A stretch of 64,000 nt of DNA, from contig JANQQZ010000034.1 in NCBI GenBank assembly GCA_028284805.1, positions 1-64,000 on the forward strand, in the 5' to 3' direction. This document shows positions 43,195-51,747 of the stretch, piece after piece. How positions within the stretch are numbered: the first letter of the stretch is position 1; every line of letters starts with the position of its first letter. This stretch comes from Phycisphaerales bacterium (GTDB lineage Bacteria; Planctomycetota; Phycisphaerae; Phycisphaerales; UBA1924). The notes under the pieces were generated by a model. That model saw only the letters and a program-made list of their open reading frames with translations. It was not told the origin of the DNA and made no database searches. The position numbers were made by a program, and so were the translations under genes.

Positions 43195-44649
43195 GTGAAT
43201 TCCACACAGGATCCGGCCACCGGCACCCAAGCTGCACTTCCTGTTTCACAGGAACGCGGGGCCCCATCGCCTAGGGTCTGGCCCGGGGTCGTCATCGGGT
43301 TCGGCACGGCCGTCACCATGTGGATCTTGTGGTACGGACTGCACTTACCCTCGATCCGGGTCTCTCCGTCCGTTTCTGCGGCAGTGCTGCTCGTCGCCCT
43401 GCTCGGCTCGGTCGCCCTCGGCACGCGCGGGCTGGGCCCTCGCGCTCCGCAAGCAGGGCTCGTCGCCGGGCTCACCGCGGGGCTGATCAATCTGCTCCTG
43501 CTCGGCTCGAAACTCACCGAGGCGGGCGATGCCCCGGGCGAGGCATCGGCATCGCTGATCCCCAGTGCACCGATCATCGTTGCCGGCTTTCTCGCGGTCT
43601 GTGTAGCCGCGGGGTTCGTCGGCGGGCTGACCGGCAACGCGCTCGCGCCGCAGCGCCTCGCACCAAAGGGATTCTGGCTCGCGCGCTTCGCGCTCATCGC
43701 GCTCGCCTCGTTCATCCCGCTCATCACGATCGGCGGCGCTGTCACCAGCGCCGGCGCCGGCATGGCCGTTCCCGACTGGCCCGGCACATACGGGTCGAAC
43801 ATGTTCCTCTATCCCATCGGGCTCATGGCCGACCCATACATCTTCCTTGAGCACACGCACCGCCTCTTCGGCACGCTCGTCGGGCTTACGACCCTCACGC
43901 TCATGATCGTTGTGCTGCGTTCGGGCTCGTCGCGCTTCAGCAAGATCCTCGCGTGCTGCGTCTTTGTCGGGGTGTGCATCCAAGGCGTGCTGGGCGGCAT
44001 CCGCGTGACCAACATCGATCCCGCGTTCGGCGCTGTGCACGGTGTGCTCGCGCAGATCCTCTTCGGCACCGCTGTCATCCTCGCCGCTTCGCTCACCAGC
44101 GCATGGCGCACCGGGGTCACGCTGCCGACCGAGACCGACCGCGCAGCCAAGCTCTCGCGCGGGTTCGCGATCGCAACAGCGGTTGCGCTGCTGATCCAGT
44201 TGACGCTCGCGGCGCTCTATCGGCACACGGGCTCGGAGCACGCGCTCTGGACGCACATCGGCTTCGCGATCGTCGTGACGGTCATCGTTGCGGTGCTCGG
44301 GTTCCTCCTCCAGCAGGCCGAGGGCTTCTCCGACGCGGGTCGCGTCATGCGTCGCGTGGGGAAGACGCTGGTGGTCGCGGTCGCGTTCCAGTTCGTGATC
44401 GGGTTCGGCGCTTGGGCGGTCGCGGGCGAGGGGGGGCCGGAACGGGTCGTTCCGACCGAGGCGATCGGCACGGCGGCGGCCCCGGCGCTCGACCGGACGA
44501 TCATCGCCACGATCCACCAGGCGAACGGGGCCTTCCTGCTGGCCCTGGCGGCGCTGGCGCTGGGGTGGTCGTACCGCTTCGGGCGAGCCGCATCGCCCGC
44601 GAAACCGAGCACCGAGGGCAATCCTGGGCCCCGTCCTGCGTTAGGCTGA
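43195..44649 (+). CDS. ctaA: Heme A synthase CtaA/COX15 with extra N-terminal membrane segments
   Basis: Heme A synthase oxidises heme O to heme A, needed by the oxidase encoded on the opposite strand. The C-terminal 315 or so residues carry the family core, with the four histidine helices seen in FLEHTHRLFGTLVG, AVHGVLAQILFG, WTHIGFAIVV and TIHQANGAFLLALA, and the first-helix loop ITIGGAVTSAGAGMAVPDWP. In front of this lie about 165 residues with four additional membrane helices not found in B. subtilis CtaA. The start is GTG 43195 with GGGAGGG at 43181-43187; a TTG at 43156 would overlap the palindrome and has no such site. Confidence 0.9.
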   Translation: MNSTQDPATGTQAALPVSQERGAPSPRVWPGVVIGFGTAVTMWILWYGLHLPSIRVSPSVSAAVLLVALLGSVALGTRGLGPRAPQAGLVAGLTAGLINLLLLGSKLTEAGDAPGEASASLIPSAPIIVAGFLAVCVAAGFVGGLTGNALAPQRLAPKGFWLARFALIALASFIPLITIGGAVTSAGAGMAVPDWPGTYGSNMFLYPIGLMADPYIFLEHTHRLFGTLVGLTTLTLMIVVLRSGSSRFSKILACCVFVGVCIQGVLGGIRVTNIDPAFGAVHGVLAQILFGTAVILAASLTSAWRTGVTLPTETDRAAKLSRGFAIATAVALLIQLTLAALYRHTGSEHALWTHIGFAIVVTVIVAVLGFLLQQAEGFSDAGRVMRRVGKTLVVAVAFQFVIGFGAWAVAGEGGPERVVPTEAIGTAAAPALDRTIIATIHQANGAFLLALAALALGWSYRFGRAASPAKPSTEGNPGPRPALG

Positions 44650-44710
44650 TCGAAACCCGCCGCGGCAGATGCCGAACGAGCGTGCGGGAGCGCGACGGAG
44701 GCCCGACCGC

Positions 44711-46219
44711 ATGGCTGGCATGGGACGCATCCGCGACACCGACTTCGGGTACGCCGAAGCCCGCCATCTGCTCTGGCGCGCCGGTTTCGGCGGGACGCCC
44801 AAGCAGATCCAGACGCTCGCCGCATGGGGCGCTGAGAAATCGGTCGACTACCTGCTGACGTACGACCAGGTCACCGACCCGAAGCCGCCGACACCGACCA
44901 CGTTCGACCCTAACATCATGCGCCCGCCCACGGCGGACGAGCGTCAGCAGTACCGGCGCGCCCAGCAGCTGCGCGACGAGAACACGCTCGCGCGGTTCCG
45001 CCTCCGACGCCAGGACGCCCAGCGCCGCGACCGCCAACAGATGCGCGAGCTCCAGAAGTGGTGGCTCGCGCGCATGATCGAGACGCCGCGCCCGCTGCAG
45101 GAGAAGCTCACGCTCTTCTGGCACGGGCACTTCGCGACGAGCTACCGCACGATCGAGAACAGCTACCACATGTTCCAGCAGAACCAGTTGTTCCGTACGC
45201 GCGCAGCCGGGAACTTTGCCGATCTGATGTTCCAGATCATCCGTGACCCGGCGATGCTCGCCTACCTCGACAACGACGACAGCCGCAAGGACCGCCCCAA
45301 CGAGAACCTCGCCCGCGAGCTCATGGAGCTCTTCGGGCTGGGCGTGGGCAACTACACCGAGCGCGACATCAAGGAGGGCGCACGCGCGCTCACGGGCTAC
45401 ACGTTCGAAGACGACCGCTTCGTCTTCCGCCAGCAGGACCACGACACGGGCGCGAAGCGGATCCTGGGCCAGTCTGGCCCGATGGACGGCGACGACTTCG
45501 TCCAGGCCATCCTCGCCCAGCGCGACTGCTCGACCTTCATCTGCCGCAAGCTCTACCGGTTCTTCGCGGAGGACATCAACGTCGAGGCCGACACCCGCGA
45601 CCTGCCCGACGGCGCATACAAGACCATCCGCGCCATGCAGCGCGCCATGCTCGCGACACGCTACGAGATCAAGCCCACGCTCCGCGAGCTGTTCCTCTCG
45701 GAGCACTTCTACTCGCCCGAGGTCATGGCTGGCCAGATCAAGAGCCCTGTCATGCTGGGCGTCGGCGCGGTCCGCTCGCTCAACACACCGGTGCGCGATC
45801 TCTCGATCATGCTCGACGCGTTCGACCTGATGGGCCAGAGCCTGTTCTTCCCTCCCAGCGTTGCCGGGTGGGACGGCGGGCGGGCGTGGATCAACACCTC
45901 CACCCTGTTCGTCCGCCAGAACCTGCTCGCGTACCTGCTGACGGGCAAGAAGCCCCACGGCTACGACGCGCTCGCGGACCAGGAGAAGTACGACCCGTCC
46001 GATCTGGTCACGCAGCTGGGCGAGGCGCTCGCGGGCGCGGAGCGTGACCCCGTCTCGGTCTCTTCGTACCTGCTGCGGTTCACGGTCGGGCGCGCGTCGA
46101 GCACGAACATCGAAACCCTCAGCGGCTTCCTGAACCAGCACGGAGGCCGCATCACACCCGAAACCCTCACCGGGGCGTTGCTGCTGATCAGCGCCATGCC
46201 CGAGTACCAGCTCTGCTGA
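44711..46219 (+). CDS. DUF1800 family protein
   Basis: The 502-residue protein begins with the family's typical DFGYAEARHLLWRAGFGGTPKQIQ motif. The conserved block WWLARMIETPRPLQEKLTLFWHGHFATS follows, then PNENLARELMELFGLGVGNYTERDIKEGARALTGYTF. The C-terminal part has PSVAGWDGGRAWINTSTL. DUF1800 proteins are exported or cytoplasmic proteins of unknown function that nearly always travel with a DUF1501 gene, as here (10 bp downstream). The start is ATG 44711 with GGAGG about 9 bases upstream. A role in cell-surface or sulfatase-linked processes has been proposed in the phylum but is unproven. Confidence 0.88.
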   Translation: MAGMGRIRDTDFGYAEARHLLWRAGFGGTPKQIQTLAAWGAEKSVDYLLTYDQVTDPKPPTPTTFDPNIMRPPTADERQQYRRAQQLRDENTLARFRLRRQDAQRRDRQQMRELQKWWLARMIETPRPLQEKLTLFWHGHFATSYRTIENSYHMFQQNQLFRTRAAGNFADLMFQIIRDPAMLAYLDNDDSRKDRPNENLARELMELFGLGVGNYTERDIKEGARALTGYTFEDDRFVFRQQDHDTGAKRILGQSGPMDGDDFVQAILAQRDCSTFICRKLYRFFAEDINVEADTRDLPDGAYKTIRAMQRAMLATRYEIKPTLRELFLSEHFYSPEVMAGQIKSPVMLGVGAVRSLNTPVRDLSIMLDAFDLMGQSLFFPPSVAGWDGGRAWINTSTLFVRQNLLAYLLTGKKPHGYDALADQEKYDPSDLVTQLGEALAGAERDPVSVSSYLLRFTVGRASSTNIETLSGFLNQHGGRITPETLTGALLLISAMPEYQLC

Positions 46220-46229
46220 GGACCAAGCC

Positions 46230-47573
46230 ATGAGCCTGCACAACTCGCCTTCCGATGCCCGCGCGTTCACGCGCCGGTCGTTCCTCGGGCAGGGCCTGAC
46301 GATGGCCTCGGCCGCGGTGACCGTCCCCCACTTCCTGCAGGCATCGGCGTTCGGCCTGCCCATGCCCGAGGCGGGCCTCAGCTCGATCCCGGGCGTGCCC
46401 GAGGATCACGTTCTTGTCGTCGTCCAACTGGGAGGCGGCAACGACGGGCTTAACACCGTCGTGCCCTTCGAGCACGACGATTACTACAAGGCACGCCCCA
46501 CCATCGCCATCCCCAAGGACCGCGCGCTCAGCCTGGGGCGAGGCCTCGACGTCGGGCTCCACCCAAGCATGGAGGGCATCAAGGAGCTCTACGACGACGG
46601 CTACTGCGGCATCGTCCAGGGCGTGGGCTACCCCAACCCCAACCGATCTCACTTCAAGTCCATGGACATCTGGCACACCGCCGACACCAGCGCCACCGGC
46701 AACGGCTGGCTCGGGCGCTACCTTGACAGCCAGTGCTGCGGGTACGGTAAGGGCGAGAGCGGGCGTGCCGAAGACGGGCAGCCCTCCGACGACTCCCTCC
46801 CCGCGGTCGCCATCGGGCGCACGGCGCCGCTCGCGATGCAGGGCGGGCAGATCAAGCCTGTCGCGTTCGAGACCGCCGACCTCTTCCGCTGGACGGGCGA
46901 GGACATCCACGACTCGCTCGTCGAGCCCTACCGCACGCTGACGATGCGCGGGCCCCGGGCCGCCCACGACGACGATCACCCCAACGCCCGCTTCCTGATG
47001 CGCACGGCGCTCGACGCGCAGGTCTCGAGCGAGATGATCCGCAAGGCAGTGAGCGTGCAGCCGCTCGTGCGCTACCCGCAGAGCAACCTGGGCCGCCAGC
47101 TCCAGATGGTGGGCTCGATGATCCGCGCCGGGCTCAGCACCCGCGTCTACTACGTCACGCTTGGGGGCTTCGACACCCACGCGGGGCAGGGCAACGTCAA
47201 CGGCAGCCACGCCAACCTGCTGGGCCAGTTCTCAGCTGCGATCAAGGCGTTCTACGACGACCTGAAGCGCCAGGAGAACGACGCACGTGTGCTCACCATG
47301 TGCTTCAGCGAGTTCGGGCGGCGCGTCAGCCAGAACGCCAGCGGCGGCACCGACCACGGCACCGCCGCACCCATGTTCCTGTTCGGCGCCAGGACCAGGC
47401 AGGGCGTCATCGGCGATCACCCATCGCTCCACGACCTCGACTCGGGCGACCTGAAGTTCCGCATCGACTTCCGCAGCGTCTACGCCGGCGTGCTCGACCA
47501 GTGGCTCAAGGCCGACGATCGGGAGATTCTTGAGGGTCGGTATCGGGCACTGCCGGTCGTGCGGGGTGCATAA
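46230..47573 (+). CDS. DUF1501 family protein, TAT-exported
   Basis: The 447-residue protein has a twin-arginine signal FTRRSFLGQGLTMASAAVTVP at its start. The DUF1501 core follows: VVVQLGGGNDGLNTVVPFEHDDYY, GIVQGVGYPNPNRSHFKSMDIWHTAD, GWLGRYLD, TLGGFDTHAGQ, and the end MCFSEFGRRVSQNASGGTDHGTAAPMFLFG. The fold is alkaline-phosphatase/sulfatase-like, and the metal-ligand-like residues (D-x-H, D-H-G-T) are retained. Its role is unknown. It is translated behind DUF1800 after 10 bp, forming the usual pair. Confidence 0.9.
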   Translation: MSLHNSPSDARAFTRRSFLGQGLTMASAAVTVPHFLQASAFGLPMPEAGLSSIPGVPEDHVLVVVQLGGGNDGLNTVVPFEHDDYYKARPTIAIPKDRALSLGRGLDVGLHPSMEGIKELYDDGYCGIVQGVGYPNPNRSHFKSMDIWHTADTSATGNGWLGRYLDSQCCGYGKGESGRAEDGQPSDDSLPAVAIGRTAPLAMQGGQIKPVAFETADLFRWTGEDIHDSLVEPYRTLTMRGPRAAHDDDHPNARFLMRTALDAQVSSEMIRKAVSVQPLVRYPQSNLGRQLQMVGSMIRAGLSTRVYYVTLGGFDTHAGQGNVNGSHANLLGQFSAAIKAFYDDLKRQENDARVLTMCFSEFGRRVSQNASGGTDHGTAAPMFLFGARTRQGVIGDHPSLHDLDSGDLKFRIDFRSVYAGVLDQWLKADDREILEGRYRALPVVRGA

Positions 47574-47627
47574 CCCCATAGCAGACCGGCTTCCAGCGCT
47601 GGGCCGCCGATGCGCGAAGCCCAAAAG

Positions 47628-47658
47628 AACGACCCTTTGATCGCGCAAAGGGCTCGTT
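47628..47658 (-). terminator. Intrinsic terminator of the esterase gene
   Basis: CCCTTTG (47633-47639) pairs with CAAAGGG (47646-47652) around a 6-nt loop, extended by AACGA and TCGTT with one bulge. Read on the minus strand, the stem is followed by the U-rich TTCTTTT. It also separates the convergent DUF1501 gene. Confidence 0.65.
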
Positions 47659-47682
47659 GAAACTGAATCTCGTTCTCTGTGG

Positions 47683-49059
47683 TCAGTCGGTGCCGTAGAG
47701 ATGCTTGAGCGCCATCGGGAATCGCTCCGCCCAGGCGGTCTCGTTGTGCACGTGCCCGGTGCCGATGACGGTCTCGATGTCTACCCGCGCAACCTCGGCG
47801 GCCTCGGTCAGGCGGTTGGTCGCCATGATGTACCGCTTGTTGAGGTCCTGGGCCTCGTCGGCCGTGCCCGCTTCCTGGTCGCCCATGCCCAGGAACACGG
47901 TGTCGGGCCAGTTGTACCCCTCGGCGGTGAACGCGGCGAGCATCGCCTCGCCGCCGCTGAGCACGCTCGGGCTCTCGACGATCGCGGCGCCGAACAGGTC
48001 GGGTCTCGTGCTGGAGGCGTGCATCGCGAACACGCCCCCGAAACTCGCCCCACCGATCGCGGTGTTCGAGGCGCCGGTCTTCACCCGGAAGGCCCGCTCC
48101 ACGCGGGGCATGACCGTGTGCTCGAGGAACCCGATGAACTCGTCGGCCCGAGGATCGATGCCGGTCATCAGCGCCTCGGGCAGGTACTCGTCGGCCCGCC
48201 CGTGCCCCGAGTGGGGCACACCCACGATGATCACGGGCTCGATGTCGCCCGACTCGATCAGCTCGGTCGCGGCCTCGTCGGCCATCCACTCGCCGGGCGT
48301 GCCCGGCTGCTGCATGAAGACGTTCTGCCCGTCCATCAGGTAGAGCACGGGGTACGCCGCGTTGGAGCTCTCGTAACCGGGGGGGAGCCAGACGATCGCA
48401 TCGCGCACGATGCCAGCGCCGCGCCCCACGCCGCCAGGGATCTGCAAACGCTTGGCGGTGCCCGTCACCTCGAGGGGCGTCGAGGGATCCTCGATCCCCC
48501 GCTGCACCACCGCGCCGGGCAACTGGTCGGCCCACTTGGGCACGACAAACTCGAAGATCGGGCGGCTGCCGTCGGCGTACCGGGCGGGTTCGATCTGCGG
48601 CAGGATCCGGTTGTCGATCTGCTCGTTCTCGGCGTTGATCTCGACCGTCTCCCACGACCCGCGGGTGAACTTGAACTGCATCCGCCCCGGGTCGGTCGGC
48701 TTGGGCACGATGATCTGCCAGCGCCCGTCGGAGCGGGGCGTCATCCGCCAGTCGACGTTGCCCGGGTTCCAGTTGCCGTGATTCGTGCCGATCGTGATCG
48801 GCTCGCTCGCCGAGGCGAGCTTGTTCGGATCCTCGACAACGATGATGAAGCCCTGCTCGAGCGTCTCGGGCTGCACGAGCGTCGTCTCGGGCTGCGTGTC
48901 ACCGTTCTGGGCGACGTAGCTCATGGGCTCGGCCTCCCCGGGGGCGCTGCGGGTGGTCCTGCCCTGCTCCGCGAGCGAACCGGCGATCAGCCAGATCAGC
49001 AGCACCACGATCAGCAACGGCAACGAAAGAAAGACCATCAACGCGAATCGGCTGCGCAT
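47683..49059 (-). CDS. Esterase (enterochelin esterase/esterase D-like) with carbohydrate-binding-like N-terminal domain
   Basis: The 458-residue exported or membrane-anchored hydrolase has an N-terminal membrane helix (FALMVFLSLPLLIVVLLIWLIAG). A beta-sandwich region (about 60-150, NHGNWNPGNVDWRMTPRSDGRWQIIV and MQFKFTRGSWETVE) resembles starch-binding domains. A C-terminal alpha/beta hydrolase of the esterase D family follows. The catalytic Ser lies in GGASFGG and the His in TGHVHNETAW, with an acid between. PVLYLMDGQNVF is the typical oxyanion-side motif. Substrate unknown. CAGGAG precedes ATG 49059. The superoxide dismutase gene lies 48 bp upstream on the same strand. Confidence 0.83.
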   Translation of the reverse strand: MRSRFALMVFLSLPLLIVVLLIWLIAGSLAEQGRTTRSAPGEAEPMSYVAQNGDTQPETTLVQPETLEQGFIIVVEDPNKLASASEPITIGTNHGNWNPGNVDWRMTPRSDGRWQIIVPKPTDPGRMQFKFTRGSWETVEINAENEQIDNRILPQIEPARYADGSRPIFEFVVPKWADQLPGAVVQRGIEDPSTPLEVTGTAKRLQIPGGVGRGAGIVRDAIVWLPPGYESSNAAYPVLYLMDGQNVFMQQPGTPGEWMADEAATELIESGDIEPVIIVGVPHSGHGRADEYLPEALMTGIDPRADEFIGFLEHTVMPRVERAFRVKTGASNTAIGGASFGGVFAMHASSTRPDLFGAAIVESPSVLSGGEAMLAAFTAEGYNWPDTVFLGMGDQEAGTADEAQDLNKRYIMATNRLTEAAEVARVDIETVIGTGHVHNETAWAERFPMALKHLYGTD

Positions 49060-49107
49060 CGAATTCTCCTGACGACTCGGTCTGTGCTTCTGGGCTTCCA
49101 CCCGCGA

Positions 49108-49746
49108 TCAGGCCATCGCCGCGTCGTACCGCTCGGCGACCGCGGACCAGTTCACGACATCCCACCAGGCCGAGATGTAATCGGGGCGGCGGTTCTGGTA
49201 CCGCAGGTAGTACGCGTGCTCCCAGACGTCGAGCCCGAGGATGGGCGTGCCCGCGAAACCCGCGATGTCCTCGCCCATGAGCGGGCTGTCCTGGTTGGGC
49301 GTCGAGCCGACGACCAGCTTGCCGCCGCTGACGACCAGCCAAGCCCAGCCCGAGCCGAACCGGGTTGCCCCCGCCGCCGCGAACCGGGTCTTGAAGTCGT
49401 CGAACGAGTTGAAGGTCTGCGTGATGGCATCGCCCAGCGCCCCGCCGGGCGCCCCGCCGCCGCCGCTGCCCGAGGGGGCCATGATCGACCAGAACAGCGC
49501 GTGGTTGGCGTGCCCCCCCGCGTTGTTGCGGACCGCCCCGCGGACCTGGTCCGGGACGGAGGGGAGCCTGGAGATCACCTCGTTCGGATCGGTCTCCTCA
49601 GCGAAGGGCGTGTCCTTCAGCGCGGCGTTGGCCTTGTCAACGTACGCCTGGTGGTGTTTGCCGTGGTGGATCTGCATCGTCTGGGTGTCGATCGCGGGCT
49701 CGAGGGCGTCGAACCCGTAGGGCAAATCTGGAAGGGCGAATGCCAT
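49108..49746 (-). CDS. Superoxide dismutase (Fe/Mn family)
   Basis: The 212-residue enzyme converts superoxide to oxygen and hydrogen peroxide. The four metal ligands are visible: the first His in [15 protein letters not shown], the second in [13 protein letters not shown], and Asp and His in [20 protein letters not shown]. The full N-terminal motif [15 protein letters not shown] is also present. The glycine-rich stretch [12 protein letters not shown] in the middle is longer than in E. coli SOD. Which metal is used cannot be fixed by eye. Start: ATG 49746 with AAGGAG. A short distance (48 bp) separates it from the esterase gene. Confidence 0.93.
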   Translation of the reverse strand: MAFALPDLPYGFDALEPAIDTQTMQIHHGKHHQAYVDKANAALKDTPFAEETDPNEVISRLPSVPDQVRGAVRNNAGGHANHALFWSIMAPSGSGGGGAPGGALGDAITQTFNSFDDFKTRFAAAGATRFGSGWAWLVVSGGKLVVGSTPNQDSPLMGEDIAGFAGTPILGLDVWEHAYYLRYQNRRPDYISAWWDVVNWSAVAERYDAAMA

Positions 49747-49871
49747 GCGAGACTCCTTGTGATGCGATGCAGTTCTCACGATCGCGGCCGTCGGATGAAG
49801 CCCGCTCGCGAGGATAGACCGGGATCCGGGCACGGGCCTCGTGACCCTGCCATGATCCAACCAAATGTGAC

Positions 49872-49900
49872 TTGACAGAAGGGCAGATTGCCGATAGTGT
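49872..49900 (+). promoter_or_regulatory. Candidate sigma-70 promoter upstream of the sigma factor gene
   Basis: TTGACA (49872-49877), 17-bp spacer, then TAGTGT (49895-49900). The -35 is perfect and the -10 is poor. A transcript from here would have a leader of about 540 nt before the sigma gene, or could be a separate small RNA. Confidence 0.35.
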
Positions 49901-50145
49901 GCAGACTGCAATCAGCAGCCAGGGGTGTGGAGCGCCCCGGGCTGCGACCGATAACAGTAGGAACCCGGACACGCGTGGTCAAGATTCCGGCCCGGCACAC
50001 CGCCCCGGACACGACAAACACCCCCTCTCGTCCGGCTTCATCCGTCACGACAGCCTTTCCGCCTGCGGAGGACCGCTCGGCGGGACAAAAGCTGATTGCG
50101 TATCGACCGACGTCGCGTGGATTGCATCGCGTCATGGTCGCTGGC

Positions 50146-50170
50146 CCACGCCGCATCGGACGAGGCGTGG
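50146..50170 (+). other. 7-bp stem-loop in the sigma factor leader
   Basis: CCACGCC (50146-50152) and GGCGTGG (50164-50170) pair around an 11-nt loop. No T-tract follows. Confidence 0.35.
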
Positions 50171-50295
50171 TTCTTCCAGGGACGGATTGGCCATCAGTCA
50201 GAACCGACGGGTGGCATGGACGTATAAGAAGGGGCGACCGAGGCCGCACGTACGCAAATGTGTCGGACCTCGGCGGGCCTGCCTGATCCGGAGCT

Positions 50296-50338
50296 GATCC
50301 GGATTTCCTTCTGAAAGGGAATCCTGGGTATCCGGATC
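50296..50338 (+). promoter_or_regulatory. Mutually exclusive stem-loops in the sigma factor leader
   Basis: GGATTTCCTT (50301-50310) and AAGGGAATCC (50315-50324) pair with one G-U around CTGA. GATCCGGAT (50296-50304) can instead pair perfectly with ATCCGGATC (50330-50338). The two pairings share bases, so only one can form. GATCCGG is also directly repeated at 50285. This arrangement could act as a switch. Confidence 0.4.
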
Positions 50339-50443
50339 GACTTGGGTGTTTCGGACGAACGCCAAGTCAAGGCCCCCCCACAACGAACGATCGTTGCCGC
50401 CAAGGTCTGTGACTGAGGCGGCATCAGAATGCAGGGAACGCAG

Positions 50444-51517
50444 ATGAACCGGATCCAGCACCACACCCCGAGCCCGCTTGAGCAGGTCCGACGCCGGCAC
50501 CGCGTCCGCGTCGCCTCCTCGCCCACCGGCACCGGCCCGAAGAAAACCGTCCGCCGGCTCAGCCCGGCCGACGAGCGTCTCCTCCAGCGCCTCCTCCAAG
50601 GCGAGCAGGACTTCATCGACTCGCCCGTCTTCTACGAGGACGAGGCCGAGACCAAGATCTATCAAGAGGTCCCGGACGTCCAGAAGCCGGACACCACCTG
50701 GTACCACCCGGTGATGGACGACCTGTCCTCGTCGACACGGACCCGCACGATGAAGTCGGCGCAGCAGGTCATCCTGACCGGTGCCGAAGAGCGGATCCTC
50801 TTCCACCAGTTCAACTACGCCAGGTACCGCGTCCGCTGCGTGCAGCGTGCCGTCGCCGAGGCGGCCGACAAGCTGCCGACGCCCGAGCAGGCCGAGGACG
50901 TCCTGCGCTGGCACCGTCTGGCTGAGCGGATCCGTGAGCAGATCGCCGAGACCAACCTCGCGCTGGTGCTGGCGATGGCCAAGCGAACCCGCATGAGCGA
51001 GGTGGACTTTGCGGACCTGGTCAGCGAGGGCAACATGGCGCTGCTCCGTGCGGTCGATAAGTTCGACGCCGGGCGGGGCTACAAGTTCTCGACCTACGCG
51101 TGCCGAGCGATCCTGAAGGCCTTCAGCCGTCAGGGCATGAAGCTCAGCAAGTACCGCCAGCGGTTCCCGACCGACTTCGACCCGAAGCTCGAGAAGTCGA
51201 ACTTCCTCGAGACCAAGCGAGCCGATTTCGAGAAGGACGCGGCCAGCGAGGTCCGCGAGATCGTGACCAGCAACCGAGCCGACCTAACCGAGGTCGAGCG
51301 GACGGTCATCGAGCACCGCTTCGGCCTCGAGGCGGGCGAGAACGAGAAGCCCATGACCCTCGAGCAGGTGGGCCAGATCATCGGCGTGACCAAGGAGCGC
51401 GTCCGACAGATCCAGAACAAGGCCATGGAGAAGATCCGCAAGGAGCTCGAGACCAACTTCCTGGGCACGAACCAGGCCGAGGAAGCCGAGGCCGAGGCCG
51501 AGGCCACCAGCGCCTGA
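50444..51517 (+). CDS. Sigma-70 family RNA polymerase sigma factor with divergent region 2.4 and short region 3
   Basis: The 357-residue sigma factor begins at ATG 50444 with AGGGA upstream; ATG 50429 is an alternative. After a Pro/Arg-rich N-terminus, region 1.2/2.1 is seen around ERILFHQFNYARYRVR. Region 2 is ETNLALVLAMAKRT...DLVSEGNMALLRAVDKFDAGRGYKFSTYACR, and region 4 is VERTVIEHRFGL...LEQVGQIIGVTKERVRQIQNKAMEKIRKEL. The -10 reading helix, usually YATWWIRQAITR, here reads YACRAILKAFSR, and region 3 is hardly recognisable. It is therefore not an ordinary RpoD, though region 4 is. A strong terminator follows. The C-terminus is acidic. Confidence 0.87.
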   Translation: MNRIQHHTPSPLEQVRRRHRVRVASSPTGTGPKKTVRRLSPADERLLQRLLQGEQDFIDSPVFYEDEAETKIYQEVPDVQKPDTTWYHPVMDDLSSSTRTRTMKSAQQVILTGAEERILFHQFNYARYRVRCVQRAVAEAADKLPTPEQAEDVLRWHRLAERIREQIAETNLALVLAMAKRTRMSEVDFADLVSEGNMALLRAVDKFDAGRGYKFSTYACRAILKAFSRQGMKLSKYRQRFPTDFDPKLEKSNFLETKRADFEKDAASEVREIVTSNRADLTEVERTVIEHRFGLEAGENEKPMTLEQVGQIIGVTKERVRQIQNKAMEKIRKELETNFLGTNQAEEAEAEAEATSA

Positions 51518-51567
51518 CCCAGCGTCTGACCGGCGTGCGTCCGGGTCAGCCCCTCCGAACCCTCCCG

Positions 51568-51594
51568 CGGCCCGGCTCGTCCGGGCCGTTTTTT
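51568..51594 (+). terminator. Intrinsic terminator after the sigma factor gene
   Basis: CGGCCCGG (51568-51575) and CCGGGCCG (51581-51588) form a perfect 8-bp stem with loop CTCGT, followed directly by six T residues. It ends transcription 50-80 bp past the sigma gene stop. Confidence 0.88.
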
Positions 51595-51747
51595 CGTCCG
51601 CAGCCCATCGACCCCGCGGGTGGACGGGTCCCGGGGGTGTATCGTCTGTGATGGAACCGCCCGGACCGCGCAGGCGGACCGGGAGGCCAACCAACCCGAG
51701 CAGTAGACACCCGGCCCGACGGCCGCGAGACCGCGGGGGAGCCCCAC

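Larger units (their letters stand above)
49747..50443. other. 697-bp non-coding stretch between sod and the sigma factor gene
   Basis: No open frame here has protein-like composition or neighbour-like codon use. The stretch is divergent from sod on the left and feeds into the sigma factor gene on the right. It contains a possible promoter at 49872, a hairpin at 50146 and alternative stem-loops at 50296-50338, listed separately. No known RNA family was recognised by eye. Confidence 0.6.

Noticed and set aside
47701-49875. 724-codon open frame opposite the esterase and superoxide dismutase genes
   Set aside because: Shadow of two genes with visible catalytic residues.
49872-50297. Open frames in the leader of the sigma factor gene
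   Set aside because: No codon bias, no start signals, and random-looking translation on both strands.
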